DNA of 64,000 nt from Paraescarpia echinospica (taxonomy: Eukaryota; Annelida; Polychaeta; Sabellida; Siboglinidae): the NCBI GenBank assembly GCA_020002185.1, contig CM034535.1:64474757-64538756 (forward strand). Reading direction: 5' to 3'. A program made the translations under genes and the position numbers. Below the pieces are notes generated by a model, which saw only the letters and a list, made by a program, of their open reading frames with translations, made no database searches and had not been told where the DNA came from. This document shows positions 1 through 11,368 of the stretch, piece by piece. Numbering within the stretch: position 1 is the first letter of the stretch; every line of letters starts with the position of its first letter.

Positions 1-578
1 CCAGGAATTCAGAAGAGAATTCTGCATGGTACTTGACTCAGCAGAGGCATATCAGTATTCCATGATTTAGGGAATGTCGAAGTTTTGCAATATTGTCACA
101 GATTAATTGTTATGCTTACCTGCCTTTTGTTTGATGGCAACGTGTGTGAAAACACGCAAACGCCACGATTCATTATTTGAATGTTTTCAAGTTGAATGAA
201 CAACTTTTGTAATTTTTAATCGTGTTCTTTTTGCCGTATGTGTAAACATCGGTTACAACATGCAACAGTATTATTTCTTTTCAGAGTTGTTTCCTAGTTG
301 CCATTTTTAGTAAAGATTTATAGTTATTACAATGAAATTGTTTATTGTGGATTTCGTTTCTTTATTTGTTTAGAAAAGAGTATCAATAGGTAACGGAAAC
401 GAACAATACCTTCATTGTATACAAGCATTGGTACACTCGGATATCAATTATTCGAACTGTCTACTCAAATAAACATGAAAATGACACAACTTTCCATGAG
501 CATGCTAAATCGAAAGTGTTCCTAACATATGACAAAGATCATGCAGATTCTGACTGCACGGTAGCTACCATGTCGTCC
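1..578. other. non-coding flank, nothing recognised
   Basis: AT-rich sequence without a reading frame resembling a known protein. I see no clear repeat or RNA gene. It lies just beyond the 3' end of the minus-strand integrase-like pseudogene and may include its 3' untranslated sequence. Confidence 0.4.
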
Positions 579-3352
579 TTAAGTAACATGATTCCTGCTC
601 AGATATTCTATTGCTAGCACATATGATTCGATGCCCAAAGTGTCATATGCGTTTGTGACACGAGCCAGCTCAATTTGAACCTCTTGAATTTGTTCCACGG
701 TGAAATGGTGCGTAACATCTGGTACCTCGATCACTGTAGCCAAACGCCGCAATTCTGGCACAGTAGTGCTAAGGTCGACGATATACCTTTGCTCAGCAGA
801 TAGCGTGATGCCGTTGATCGCTGTCGTCCTGCTGTTTGGACTCCTCAGTACACCACTTGCGAATAATCTGTGTGGGGAACGGTGATGGGCACTCTGGATC
901 GGGTGTCTGTTGTGCTGCTGCGTAAACTCATCTAGTTTCTTCTGGATCAGTGGTAAATATGCTAGGTGCAAACACACTAAGTGCAATTTATTATCACAGT
1001 TTAATAAATACTGTTCTTCAAGAAAAGTAAACAGTTGGTAGAAAGGCGACAGGCACCCCTGAAAGACGTCCACCCATAGTCTTTCAATGCGTTGATCATG
1101 GACGCTGGTTCCAATCGTAGCACTTCCTCTACTCGCCCCTCTGTGTTGCACCATACATCGGGCAACATGACCGTTCTCAACGCCCTCGTCCATTCTCACT
1201 CTGGATGGCATTCCATACTGTTCGACAGCCTCAAGAAATGCTGCATAGACAGTAGATGCCTTGTTGTTGGTAGGTAATCAGTCGACTGTAACCGTCAATT
1301 CCTCCATGAACAACGAACCTCCATCTGTTTATAGGAGAACGAAGAGCACTAGAATGCATCGAAGAAATAAAATTAACTAAATATGAAGGTATCATTTGTA
1401 TAGTAAATTAATGAATATTAAATATCACTGAGAAATCAACAATGTTCAACATGCACAAGTCGCGTCCTTCAAACAATTGCATACTTATTGGATAACCTAT
1501 ACGCAAATATGAGGCAAGACAAAATATATCAGTGTTTGTTGATTAACTGGAATGATGTTAAATTATTTGCATTGCTAAACCAAATAATTATTGATAATTA
1601 CACATCATGAACTAATTTAATTTAGAAACCTGATGAGTTTATGATTTCCGTCAATATGCCATAAAGCATTTGGTGTATAAACATTGTATGAGCGTCTCTG
1701 CACTGTGTTTCCCCAGCGAAGAGCTACACCGGCAGCATTGATTCTTATCATCGCTCTCTGAACTCGTTGGAAAGGCACAAGTATGCCAATGGTCTCCAAG
1801 CGTGCTCGTGCCCCTCGGTAACCGATGTTCAAGTTATATGCCGTCACAGTTTTCAATCGAGCGTCAAGTTCATCATCGCTTATCGTCGAGTATCACTGGC
1901 GGATGCTAATTCCAAATTCTCTGCATAAAACAAGATAAATACTACAATCTGAAAAAGATCCGTATCTCATGCGTTTTCACAAAATACCTCACTACAGAGT
2001 AAGATCACAATATAAAGTATCACCCGGGCTGGTTGTGACAGATAAAGGTCAAAGATAAACCCTGGCATATATGACAGCTTGTAACTGTTAGGTACTCATG
2101 AAGTGATTTTTTTAGATTATAAGACTAGTCTTGTAGATTCAGGGTACTGAATAAAAACTCTAGTTATAAACATGTTGTTTTAACCAATAATGACCACTCG
2201 TCCAGTCATGACACATATTAACAAGCTTTTTGTAAGCGGTGATATATTTATGCAGGTACATATTTCAATGTTTGCATTATAATAAAACAGTAACACTATC
2301 AAATCTTACTCTATAACTATAATTACCTTAAGCGTCTTTTCAAAGTTGTGTATGATATGCCAAGCAGTTGGGCAATTTCAGTCCCTTTCAAGCCAAGCTC
2401 TAGGAGAGTTTTTAGATGCTGCTCAGTTACGTCAAAGCGCTCCTGCCCCGATGTTCCTCTGACTTTTGGTGCTTGGTACTGAAGATGTTCAACTACTGGC
2501 ACTTAATTTTCCAGCTGGTCGATAAAATGCTACAAAATTAAAAATATAACATGCATTACTGCTCTATTTTATTTTCGTGAAAGAAATCAGTTTTCTAGTC
2601 AATATTGCAAGGGGTCGCTTTACGCCACGATAAAGGACCGCTTTATCCTAAGCGGTGATGTCATTTTTTTGTAATAACTAAACAATGCATTCCTCAAGAA
2701 AGTTAATTATCGCATATCTTGTTCACAAAAACCTTTTTGGTGGGTGGGCCGTCTTTCCTCTATCACTTTCTACGATTGTCCGAAGCCTGCTGAAGGAACA
2801 TTGCATCATTGGAAGGAATTAGAGTAACCAGATGAATGGACAATGCCAGTACAATATTACAATGAGGTCATATATGCTTAATGCAAATGTTTACTGTAAT
2901 TGTATTTAACGTAATATTTAGTAAGATCTCAAGGCATGTACGCTAACGGTGACCAATTTGCGAGAGTGACTAAAATATGCAAGGTAAGTATACATAGCAC
3001 ACATCGCGGCTTTAGCATCGATACAATTTAACAGCTTTAGTTTGAGAGATACAAATTAAACTATCTAGCATAATCATAGGCGCTATACCATATGTATTCA
3101 TTTTGTGTTGACGATTAATATAGTGTATATTATATTACTTACGTTGCAATCGCTTAATAGTGCTTGCATTTCATTTCTTTCCACAACGAGGCTGTCGATT
3201 CTGGTAAGATTTCTTGTGACCTCTCGTATTCGCCGTATAGCTTCTTGGGGTCCAATAGTGTGCTGCGAGTGTGATCTTACAACATCGGCCACAATCTGAC
3301 GAATCGTTCCTAATAACTCGATGATTGACTGAGGATTAAATATACTAGCCAT
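579..3352 (-). pseudogene. multi-exon integrase-core (rve, DDE) protein, decayed
   Basis: Four exons can be placed by GT-AG signals: 3352-3143 (start uncertain, MASIFNPQS), 2529-2327, 1920-1630 and 1324-579; the last three junctions keep phase. Exon 2 holds a helix-turn-helix (GTEIAQLLGISYTTLKRRL). Exon 3 ends in the first catalytic Asp (WHIDGNHKL). Exon 4 continues with VHGGIDGYSR, the second Asp ([10 protein letters not shown]), the catalytic Glu (HDQRIERLW) and the family tail ([25 protein letters not shown]). This is the integrase-core family widespread as uncharacterised multi-exon proteins in fish, cnidarians and other marine animals; I infer a relation to eukaryotic IS3-like integrases. 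It is broken by TAA at 2503-2505, TGA at 1893-1895 and a one-base frameshift near 1272-1278. The 3'-5' exon order and preserved splice sites argue for an old gene rather than a processed copy. Confidence 0.75.
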
Positions 3353-3403
3353 GGCATAAAACAAAATGGCAAACAACATAAATGTCACGCAAGTATATTG
3401 TTT

Positions 3404-3860
3404 GCATGGTTCCGATTGGTTACAATTAAAGGCATGCCTTTAATTATTTACATAGGCGTATTTAATTTTAACCAATCAGAACAAAAGAAAGCGTGTTAAC
3501 AGAATTTTTCGCTGGTTCCGATTGGTTACAATTAAATACGCGTACTTAAATAATTAAAGGCACGCATTTAATTATTTAAAGGCATGCCTTTAATTATTTA
3601 CATACGCGTATTTAATTGTAACCAATCGGATACAGCGATACATACTTCTGTTAATATACATCGCTGGGTCTGATTGGTTACAATTAAATAGGCGTACTTA
3701 ATTAATTAAATGCATGCCTTTAATTTTACATAGGCGTATTTTATTAATTAAAGGCATTACCTTAATGTTACAACCACGCCTTTAACTTTATACACGCGTA
3801 TTTAAATAATTAAAGGCATGCCTTTAAATAATTAAAGGCATGACTTTAAATATTTAAAGG
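3404..3860. repeat. cluster of AT-rich palindromes with paired inverted arms
   Basis: The arm TTCCGATTGGTTACAATTAA recurs in direct (about 3410, 3513, 3668) and inverted orientation (about 3457-3480, 3610-3630). Between arms sit perfect palindromes TTAAAGGCATGCCTTTAA (3426-3443, 3576-3593) and related TTAAATACGCGTATTTAA-like blocks. It resembles several MITE-like hairpins nested or tandemly duplicated; no coding content. Confidence 0.7.
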
Positions 3861-4117
3861 TGAACTTAATATGCTGTCATAGCCGACGTTCTCACAATGA
3901 ACGCATCAACAACATGTGCATTGACCGGCATCAAGCACGCAAGACTGTTCAAGTCAAGAAGGTGTTGGTGTCTGTACCAGGTTTAAATTTATGTATGTGT
4001 ATACATTCGATCTTTGTTATTAACATAACAATATTTATTCAATTATTGTTGAATAAATACAAATGCAACTGTATGTATTTCAATAATTATACTTTTCTCC
4101 CCTCCCACACTTACACC

Positions 4118-4120
<3 letters not shown>

Positions 4121-4150
<30 letters not shown>
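4121..4150. repeat. (TA)n microsatellite
   Basis: Uninterrupted TA dinucleotides immediately in front of the LINE 5' leader. Confidence 0.9.
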
Positions 4151-4151
<1 letters not shown>

Positions 4152-4419
4152 CTACTCCCTACGAGATCGTTACCTTGCCGTGGTGGGGTAGCTTGCGTGC
4201 CTCCGTGACCCTGCGAGCTACGCCGGTGGGAGTCTTAACTGTACTCCTGGCAGGGTCACCAATACCGGATTGGTTAAAGGGTAGAGGTTAGACTAAAATC
4301 GATCTCCTGGCCCTCCAGGTTGGGGGTTGAGCGTAGGGTTAACAACCCTACCTCTTAAAAAACAGCTTGTTACATAAACTCGTAAAAGAAAATCAACAGA
4401 TCCCAGCCACCAAGGAGGC
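4151..4419 (+). other. 5' leader of RTE-like LINE with structured RNA
   Basis: The leader precedes the endonuclease frame. A perfect 10-bp pairing joins 4205-4214 (GTGACCCTGC) with 4250-4259. Inside it GGAGT (4229-4233) pairs with ACTCC (4243-4247). GTAGCT (4188-4193) can pair with AGCTAC (4216-4221), which would make a pseudoknot. Self-cleaving HDV-like ribozymes are known in RTE 5' leaders; I could not fit that full consensus here, so only the stems are claimed. Confidence 0.45.
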
Positions 4420-7400
4420 TTGAGGCACCAAACCGGTATGACCGATGCTAGTGAAAGCCGCAAGGAAGCTAGTAGCGCGAAGAGAAGCCTACTGGATGCA
4501 AAAACCAAACTCCAGATTGGGACCTGGAAAGTTAGGACAATGTTTGATACTGCAAAAACAGCACAAATTATAAGTGAGATGAAATCATACAAGTTACACA
4601 TCCTTGGAATCAGTGAGGCCAGATGGACAGGTTTTGGGAGACATATCACCCCGACAGGAGAGACAATCTTGTTCTCTGGCAGAGACGACAACCGCCATAT
4701 TGCAGGAATGGTACTAATACTCAAGAAAGGAATTGGAAAGACATTGATAGAATGGAAACCAGTCAGTGCTAGACTACTGAGAGCCAGGTTCTTTGGCAAG
4801 CACAGCAAATTTACAATTATTCAATGCTACTCACCAACGAATGATGCAGAACCGGATGAGAAAGAGGCCTTTTATAGCATGCTGCAAGCCGAGAAGGAGA
4901 GAATGCCTGCACACGACGTTTTGATCATCATGGGCGACCTCAATGCAAAGGTTGGATCTGACAATATCGGAAGAGAACGAATAATGAGCAGTCAAGAATG
5001 TGGTACCATAAACGAGAATGGTGAGATGCTATGTGACTTTTGTGGCTTGAACAGTATGGTAATAGGAGGAACCCTGTTCTCGCACAAAGACATACACAAA
5101 CTGACCTGGATTTCCCCAAATGCACGGGACCAAAACCAAATCGGCCACATTATGATCAACAACAAATGGCGACGATCATTACTAGATGTCTGCGTAAGAA
5201 GAGGTGCCGATGTTGGCAGTAATCATCATCTACTTCAGGCAACAGTTAAGCTGAAGCTCAGAAAAACAAGCTACTGTAAAAAGACAGGCCAAGAACGATT
5301 TAATGTACACCTGCTAAAGAATACAACACAAGCCAGAGCTTTCACTGTTAAGCTACAAAACAGATTTGAAGTGTTGGAAGAAGAAACAGATACATCTGAT
5401 CACGTACAAGAGAAGTGAGAAATCATCAAGAAAGCATACTATCAAACCAGCAAAGAGACACTGGGCATTAAAACCCGACAGCACAAAGAGTGGATCAGTA
5501 CGGAAACATGGGAGCGCATACAAGAGAGAAAGCAATTGAAAATCGTAATTGGACAAACCAAATCTGAAAGACTGAAAGAAAGATTGCGAATACAATACAA
5601 TGAGGTGAACAAACTTGTTAAAAAGTCAGCTAGAAGAGACAAAAGAAAGCATTTAGAAGAACTTGCAAACAAAGCTGAAACAGCCGCTTGCAGGCATGAG
5701 ATGAGCACTGAGTACACGATAACAAAACAGATTTGTGGAAACACTACAAGGCCAACCCCCCAGTCATGGACAAAGATGGACGGCTGCTGACCAATGAAGA
5801 GGAACAAGAAAGAAGATGGATAGAACACTTCAATAAAATACTAAACAGAACAGACCCGCAACACCCAGCAGACATCCAGCCTGCAGAAAGAGACCTGGAA
5901 TTAGAAGTGACCCCACCAACGAAGGCTGAGATTAAAGCAGCAATAGCCACAATGGGGAACAACAAAGCTCCAGGAACAGATGCATTATGTGCAGAAGTTT
6001 TCAAGACAGACCCAGAAACGGCAGCCGATATACTACATCCTCTCTTCACCAACATATGGGAAAAAGAAGAACTGCCTGATGACTGGTATCAAGGGAGAAT
6101 AATCAAGTTACCAAAGAAGGGAAATTTAGCAGACTGCAGCAATTGGAGGGGAATTACTCTACTCTCCATACCAAGCAAATTTTCTCTAAGATCATCATGA
6201 CACGAATGAAAACAACAGTAGACAAGCTTCTCCGTCCAGAACAAGCAGGCTTCAGAAAAGGGAGAGGAACAACCGAACACATCTTCACTTTGCGGAACAT
6301 TCTAGAACAATGCAACGAATGGCAGAGAAAAATATATGTCAATTTTGTAGATTTTGAAAAAGCATTCGACAGTGTGCACAGAGAAAGCCTTTGGAAAATC
6401 CTGAGGCACAATGGAATTCCAGAAAAGCTGGTGAAACTCATCCAGATCTTCTATAGGAATTTCTCCTGCAGTGTCGGAAACTCAACAACAAAATTCATTG
6501 TGAACTCCGGTGTCCGCCAAGGGTGTGTCATGTCTTCATTTCTTTTCACCCTAGCCATCGATTGGACTACAAAAATCATGACCAACCAACAGCGGACTGG
6601 AATCAGATGGAACCTGTGTTCTTCACTCGAAGATCTAATCTATGCAGATGATCTTGCTCTACCTTCTCACACTCGAGATCAAGTAGAAAAGAAAATAAGT
6701 AACCTAGAACAACAAGCCAGTTCCACTGGTCTTTCAATTAATGCAAAAAAGACAAAAATATTAACAAACAGCAACCTGACAGAGCAACCTATCATGATTA
6801 ACAATCATGCACTCGAATATGTGAACAAGTTCACCTACCTGGGCTGCAGCATCAGTCTCCAAGGAGGTGCAGAAGAAGACATTAAAACACGTCTGGGAAA
6901 AGCCAGGGCAGCATTTGCAAATCTTCAACGGCTATGGAAATCCTCAGTATACTCCAGAAAAACAAAACTAAGAATCTACAAGAGCAATGTCCTCTCTCTG
7001 TGCTCCTGTACGGCTCAGAGTGCTGGCGCATGACACAGCAAGACACCAATAGACTCTCCAGCTTCCACAATATCTGCCTAAGGAAGATAATGAAAGTATA
7101 CTGGCCCGAGACCATTTCCAACAAAGACTCCACCAAACAACAAAACAACAACAGATCTGCCTCACCCTGAAAAAGAGGAGGTGGACGTTATTCGGCCATG
7201 TCTACAGGATGAGCAGATACATTCCAGCAAAGACAGCATTGACCTGGACGCCAGAAGGAAATAGGAAAAGAGGCAGACCAAAAACAACTTGGCGTCGAAC
7301 AATTGAAGAAGAACTAAAGAATGCTGGGCTGACCTGGGGCACAGCAGCAAGGAAAGCCCAAGACAGAGGGGTCTGGCGAGATCTTGTGCGAGCCTTATGT

Positions 7401-7436
7401 GCCACACGGGGCACGAAGAGGATAAGTAAGTAAGTA
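4420..7436 (+). pseudogene. RTE-like LINE polyprotein (AP endonuclease + reverse transcriptase), degenerate
   Basis: One element spread over several frames. 4420-5418 is an AP-type endonuclease: IGTWKVRTM, ILGISEARWTG, IIMGDLNAKVGSD. Then a TGA at 5416-5418 interrupts the frame, and frameshifts follow near 5740, 6175, 7000 and 7150. The reverse transcriptase follows from 5900: NNKAPGTDALCAEVF, LPKKGNLADCSNWRGITLLS, EQAGFRKGRGTTEHI, YVNFVDFEKAFDSVH, NSGVRQGCVMSSFLF and the YADDLAL catalytic box near 6640. The C-terminal part contains RGRPKTTWRRTIEEEL and ends at 7433. The 3' end carries tandem GTAA units, as is usual for RTE-type elements without a poly(A) tail. The near-complete length with few lesions suggests a fairly recent, now dead, copy. 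Confidence 0.85.
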
Positions 7437-7438
7437 AT

Positions 7439-7446
7439 ACACACAT

Positions 7447-7485
<39 letters not shown>

Positions 7486-7486
7486 G
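7439..7486. repeat. (CA)n/(TA)n compound microsatellite
   Basis: A CA run followed by a TA run directly abuts the 3' end of the RTE-like LINE. Confidence 0.85.
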
Positions 7487-7507
7487 CCAATACTTGGGGG
7501 ACACTAG

Positions 7508-8683
7508 TTGATGTCGGTATTGCTGCCGATTACCAACGAGACGAGGCATCCTATAAAGACGGTTGTGTGCGATGACTTCAACACGAGATACAACAATTCA
7601 ACCTGTACCGACGCGGTGAATCTGGCCCATCTGCTTGATACGGCTGGCTTTGTGCAACATGTTAATGGCGCTATTCACGACGGGGGTAATACACTAGACC
7701 TGATAATAACGGCGAAAACATCACATCCTATTACCACTGCTGCCGTACCCACGACACTAATTACCGATCAATACGCCGTCGAATGTGGGCTCTTCCAGTC
7801 AAAACCAGCCCGTCTGAAACGACACGTTACATATCAGAAATATGCAGCGATCAACAACAGCAGTTTCGCACCAGACTTAGAATCGTTTGACCTTGATGCT
7901 GGCGAGACTGACCCAATTGCTCTTCTCGCAGGCTACGATACCTGTCTACGCACCATCGTTGACGCGCACGCGCCTCTCGTGTCACGGACCATCACGGTGA
8001 GGCCGATGACCCCGTGGCACACTAAAATGAACTGGCCGAAGAAAAACGAGCCCTCCGTCGTGCCGAACGCCATTGGCGAAAATCAGGCCTGACGGTACAT
8101 CGGCAGATTTTTACGGACCGACGGAACACCTACCGGAAATCGGTGAAGACAGCACGCTCCGAACACTACAGATCTGAAATTGTGAAAGCTGGCGGCAATA
8201 TGCGCCTCATCTATAATATCGCAAACCCACTTCTTGGTCGAAACGCAGCCAGGACCCTACCAGAAGTGACAGACGTATCGCACGCGGCACTTGCTACCAG
8301 ATTCCAGCGAAGCTTCACAGAAAAAGTGGAAGCTCTGTGTCGTAATCGGTCTCCGCTGCCAGCTGATGACACGACAACAGTTGTGACTGCTCATTTAGAT
8401 GTCTTTGAACCTGCGTTGCCGTCGGATGTGAAGCGGATAGTGCTGGCATCTGCTGTGAAATCGTGTGAACTCGACCCACTACCAACATCGCTCGTGAAAC
8501 GTCATATTGATGCTCTGTCTCCTGTCCTAGCTCGCATCATCAATGCCTCGCTATCGTTTGATGTGGTTCCTCCATCTATGAAGCATGCTGTTGTACTACC
8601 AATATTGAAGAAACGAGGCTCTGACGCCATCGTACTTACCAACTACCGCCCAATCTCGAACATCACGTTTGTGTCGAAGATGA
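7508..8683 (+). pseudogene. CR1-like LINE fragment (endonuclease end to start of RT)
   Basis: Two frames carry one protein. 7508-8092 is the C-terminal half of an endonuclease: VVCDDFN, LLDTAGFVQHVNGAIHDGG, NTLDLIITA, TLITDQYAVECGL. 8143-8683 is the linker and start of reverse transcriptase: SCELDPLPTSLVKRHID, VLPILKKRGSD and NYRPISNITFVSKM. The frame shifts around 8092. Similarity stops abruptly after VSKM at about 8683, some 75 bp before the Polinton terminal repeat, and it does not resume on the other side of the Polinton. It is truncated at both ends. Confidence 0.8.
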
Positions 8684-8758
8684 CAGTAGTATATAGGTTG
8701 CTCAGACTACCGTCCACGATATAAAGATCAAAGGACATCAAAGGGTTTTGGATCAGTC

Positions 8759-8975
8759 ATACCATTTGGATTCCTACTTATAAAAAAGAAATGATGGATG
8801 ACCTGTCATAAAAATCTACTTATAAAAATCTCTTACCTTAATTGCTTGCTGACATCCTACTTATAAAAAAAAGTATAAAAAAGGTTTGATTAATAGCTTT
8901 TTTAACCCTTTTTATGAGCGGTTCATGTAAGTGCAGTTCGCGTGTGCTGGCCTCTAGTGACTAGGCGCTAAAATA
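8759..8975 (+). repeat. Polinton left terminal inverted repeat
   Basis: Matches the reverse complement of 22034-22256 with scattered mismatches and small indels. It includes three spaced copies of CCTACTTATAAAAA-type blocks and the GAGCGGTTCATGTAAGTGCAG segment. More diverged similarity continues to about 9372, interrupted by extra copies of the GTGACTAGGCGCTAAA motif. Confidence 0.9.
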
Positions 8976-9991
8976 AAGTAAACGTTAGTAACGAGTAATT
9001 AGTAACGACTAATTAGTGCTAATTAGTGACTATATTAGTGATAATTAGCGCTAATTATCTAATTATATAATTAGTTGATGACATGGTTATGTGGTTATGT
9101 GTTACGTCGAAATCGCTGTAGCGTGGTTATACACTAGGCAGAGGAAAAGCAGACGATTTATTCGTCACTAGCTGAAGGGAAAGCGGTCGGTGTAATATAT
9201 AGTGCTGACCTCTAGTGACTTATTGATTATTGATGTAAGTGCAGTTCGTGTGTGCTGGCCTCTTGTGACTAGGCGCTAAAATAAAGTAGCACCTCTAGTG
9301 CTCTTGTGACTAGGCGCTAAACTAAAGTTCACAGTAGCACCTCTAGTGTAACAATGAGTAGACACTTATATGTGAGGTTATGAAAATTGTGGTTATATGT
9401 GAGGTGTACACAGTAGGGCCTCTAGTATCGCCTATTCGAATTCCGTGTATTAAATGCGTGTGTTGCGGACTAGTTATTTTATTCATTTTATGTTCCTGTG
9501 CAAACCCCTTAATGCATCGGCTGCGGGTGTCGATGAATGATGGCGGTATCGGTGACCTATGACTTCTACAGCGGCAGTGTCTTAGTTTCGGCTAACGCTA
9601 GCTGTAGGCCGGCGGCGCACAGCAGGTGACCTTTTGCCGTGAGGCGGAACGGTGAGAGCAGCTAAAAATAACATGGGAACAACGCTAGCCGGAGAACGCT
9701 ACTTTATTATTCATACTGTAGTTAGGAGTGAGACTGTTTTCTAATAAGGATGCTGTATTATTAAGCTGAAGTTGGCCTTATTGGTCATGTACGAGTGTTG
9801 GATTATAGAGACCTATAGTAAATCGGATATTACGATGAGGCCTGTATTATGAACATATGAAAGGAGACGGTAAGCTATATATATTTTATTAGTCCATGGT
9901 TAATATTTTAGCGTAGAATGGTCTCTAGTGACTAGGCGCCAAAATAAATTACACAATAGCGCATCTAGTGCTCTTGTGACTATGCGCTAAA
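8957..9991 (+). repeat. dispersed subterminal 16-bp motif
   Basis: GTGACTAGGCGCTAAA or a close variant occurs at 8957, 9265, 9306, 9928 and 9976. One inverted copy lies in the right terminal repeat at 22026-22041. Each copy is flanked by CTCTAGTG-type sequence. Repeated subterminal motifs may mark replication or integrase binding regions; that role is inference. Confidence 0.8.
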
Positions 9992-10659
9992 AGTTCAATA
10001 ACCACCGTAGTCCCTAGGGGGCCCACCATGACGTCTGCCGGGGTACGAACGAGGGGGCCCGGTATAAGGGCCGAAGGCTTCTCTCGGCGGCTCGCTCTGG
10101 TCTACGGCTGGCCGCTGAACGGCGCGTACTAATCCCACCACTACGGCCATGGGGCGACGCGGTAGCGCACTCCGGTCTACGCCTGGTTCAAGCGTTGGCA
10201 ATCGAACGGGACGCGTTGAAGGCGGCGCGCCGGCTGGTGACGGACGGCCTCGGCCGAGTCCCCGCTGTTGAACGAGGCGCCCTGTATCCGCCAACCCGGG
10301 CCGGGCGACTGCGGATGGCGCCGTGAGCACTATAACGCTTCGACCAATGTTGAAAGCACTGCGACCAATGCCGGGTGGTGAGTCCGTGAACGTAATAAAT
10401 CCTGGGGGCCTAGGCGGGGGTGGTAGGCCAAATCCGTTCCGTACATTTTCCGCTCTGTAAATATATAGATAAAATTCTAGTTATATAGAAGGAAAAAATA
10501 GTAGAATCTGTAAACATCCTAATTAGTGTCGAGTTAAAAGGAAAGTTATTATAGGTAGGTGATGTAATGTACTGATCGGGTTCGTGCTGTATTAATTTAT
10601 TTTTGGTGTGCTAACGTTGTTATCCTTTTCTTTGCCCTTCACAGACCATTGCTGTCATC
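9373..10659. other. Polinton left intergenic region, one doubtful small frame
   Basis: No convincing gene. A 111-residue minus-strand frame at 9995-10330 is rich in Pro, Arg and Gly and ends GGPPRDYGGY; it could be a basic accessory protein or a by-product of the GC-rich sequence. 10460-10630 looks AT-rich and non-coding, and leads into the RPA-like gene. Confidence 0.35.
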
Positions 10660-11321
10660 ATGCCGGTTCAAGGGGAACAAGTTGTGCTCGCTGCTATGTT
10701 GAAAAAGAAAAAGAGTATGGTTATGACGGGTAGAGAACCGAAGCCCTCTACGTCAGGCGTCCCCGCTGCTGCTGCTACTGCTTCTTCGTCATCGATGTCG
10801 CGCCGGTTACCGCCGAACAGGAGGTGCCTGCCGATGCAGCGTCGTTGGCGCTCTTCGACTCATCCTTGGTGAATTTGAAAGAATTCATGGAAGCAGACGA
10901 CGGACTGTGTAAGATATCTACACCTGTCAGGATCGAAACAATTGCGTGGAGAACAAAATGTACGTACGGTGGCTGTTTTCAGTGTAAGCGTAAAGTACAG
11001 CGATCCAGGGCCGGCACTATGACGTGCTTATCTCATGGCGTACAAGCTAAGCCGAAAAACTATTTTTTGGGTTCGCGTGATGGTGAAGGAAGTCGGCTCG
11101 AAGACGGATCATGAAATTTGGCTTACTCTATTCGAGAATGCCATGTCGGAACTCGTCTCCTATGACGCCGACTATCTTGCCCTATGACGCCGGAAAAACT
11201 GCGCGAAACTGTAACGGCCCTCGTCGGTACGGTCCTGGAAGTTTCCCTGCGAAAAACCGTATGGGGTGATATGGTGACGTACGCCATCCGGAGACTGAGT
11301 ATTATCCCGAAGCCGGAGTAA
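10660..11321 (+). pseudogene. RPA-like single-stranded DNA-binding protein (C-terminal OB fold), frameshifted
   Basis: The frame starts MPVQGEQVVLAAMLKKKKS at 10660. It shifts near 10790, 11068 and 11184 before the stop at 11319-11321. The middle has a zinc-ribbon-like pattern (CTYGGCFQCKRKVQ, then TCLSH). The following part reads EIWLTLFENAMSELV and then EKLRETVTALVGTVLEVSLR. The order of Cys pairs, aromatic-W-x-T-x-F strand and VG-x-x-LEVSLR strand matches the C-terminal DNA-binding domain of replication protein A 70. The likely role is binding single strands during element replication beside DNA polymerase B. Other OB-fold replication proteins are possible. Confidence 0.6.
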
Positions 11322-11368
11322 AACGATCACCCTTGAATGACTAACGCTTCGCTTGTTGTGTGCTGTAG

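Noticed and set aside
3860..4291. Plus-strand frame of 143 residues before the LINE
   Set aside because: Runs through a TA microsatellite and into the LINE leader; no domain or codon evidence.
4151..4419. A confirmed HDV-like ribozyme
   Set aside because: The stems do not fit the full nested double-pseudoknot layout; no room for the P3 helix was found.
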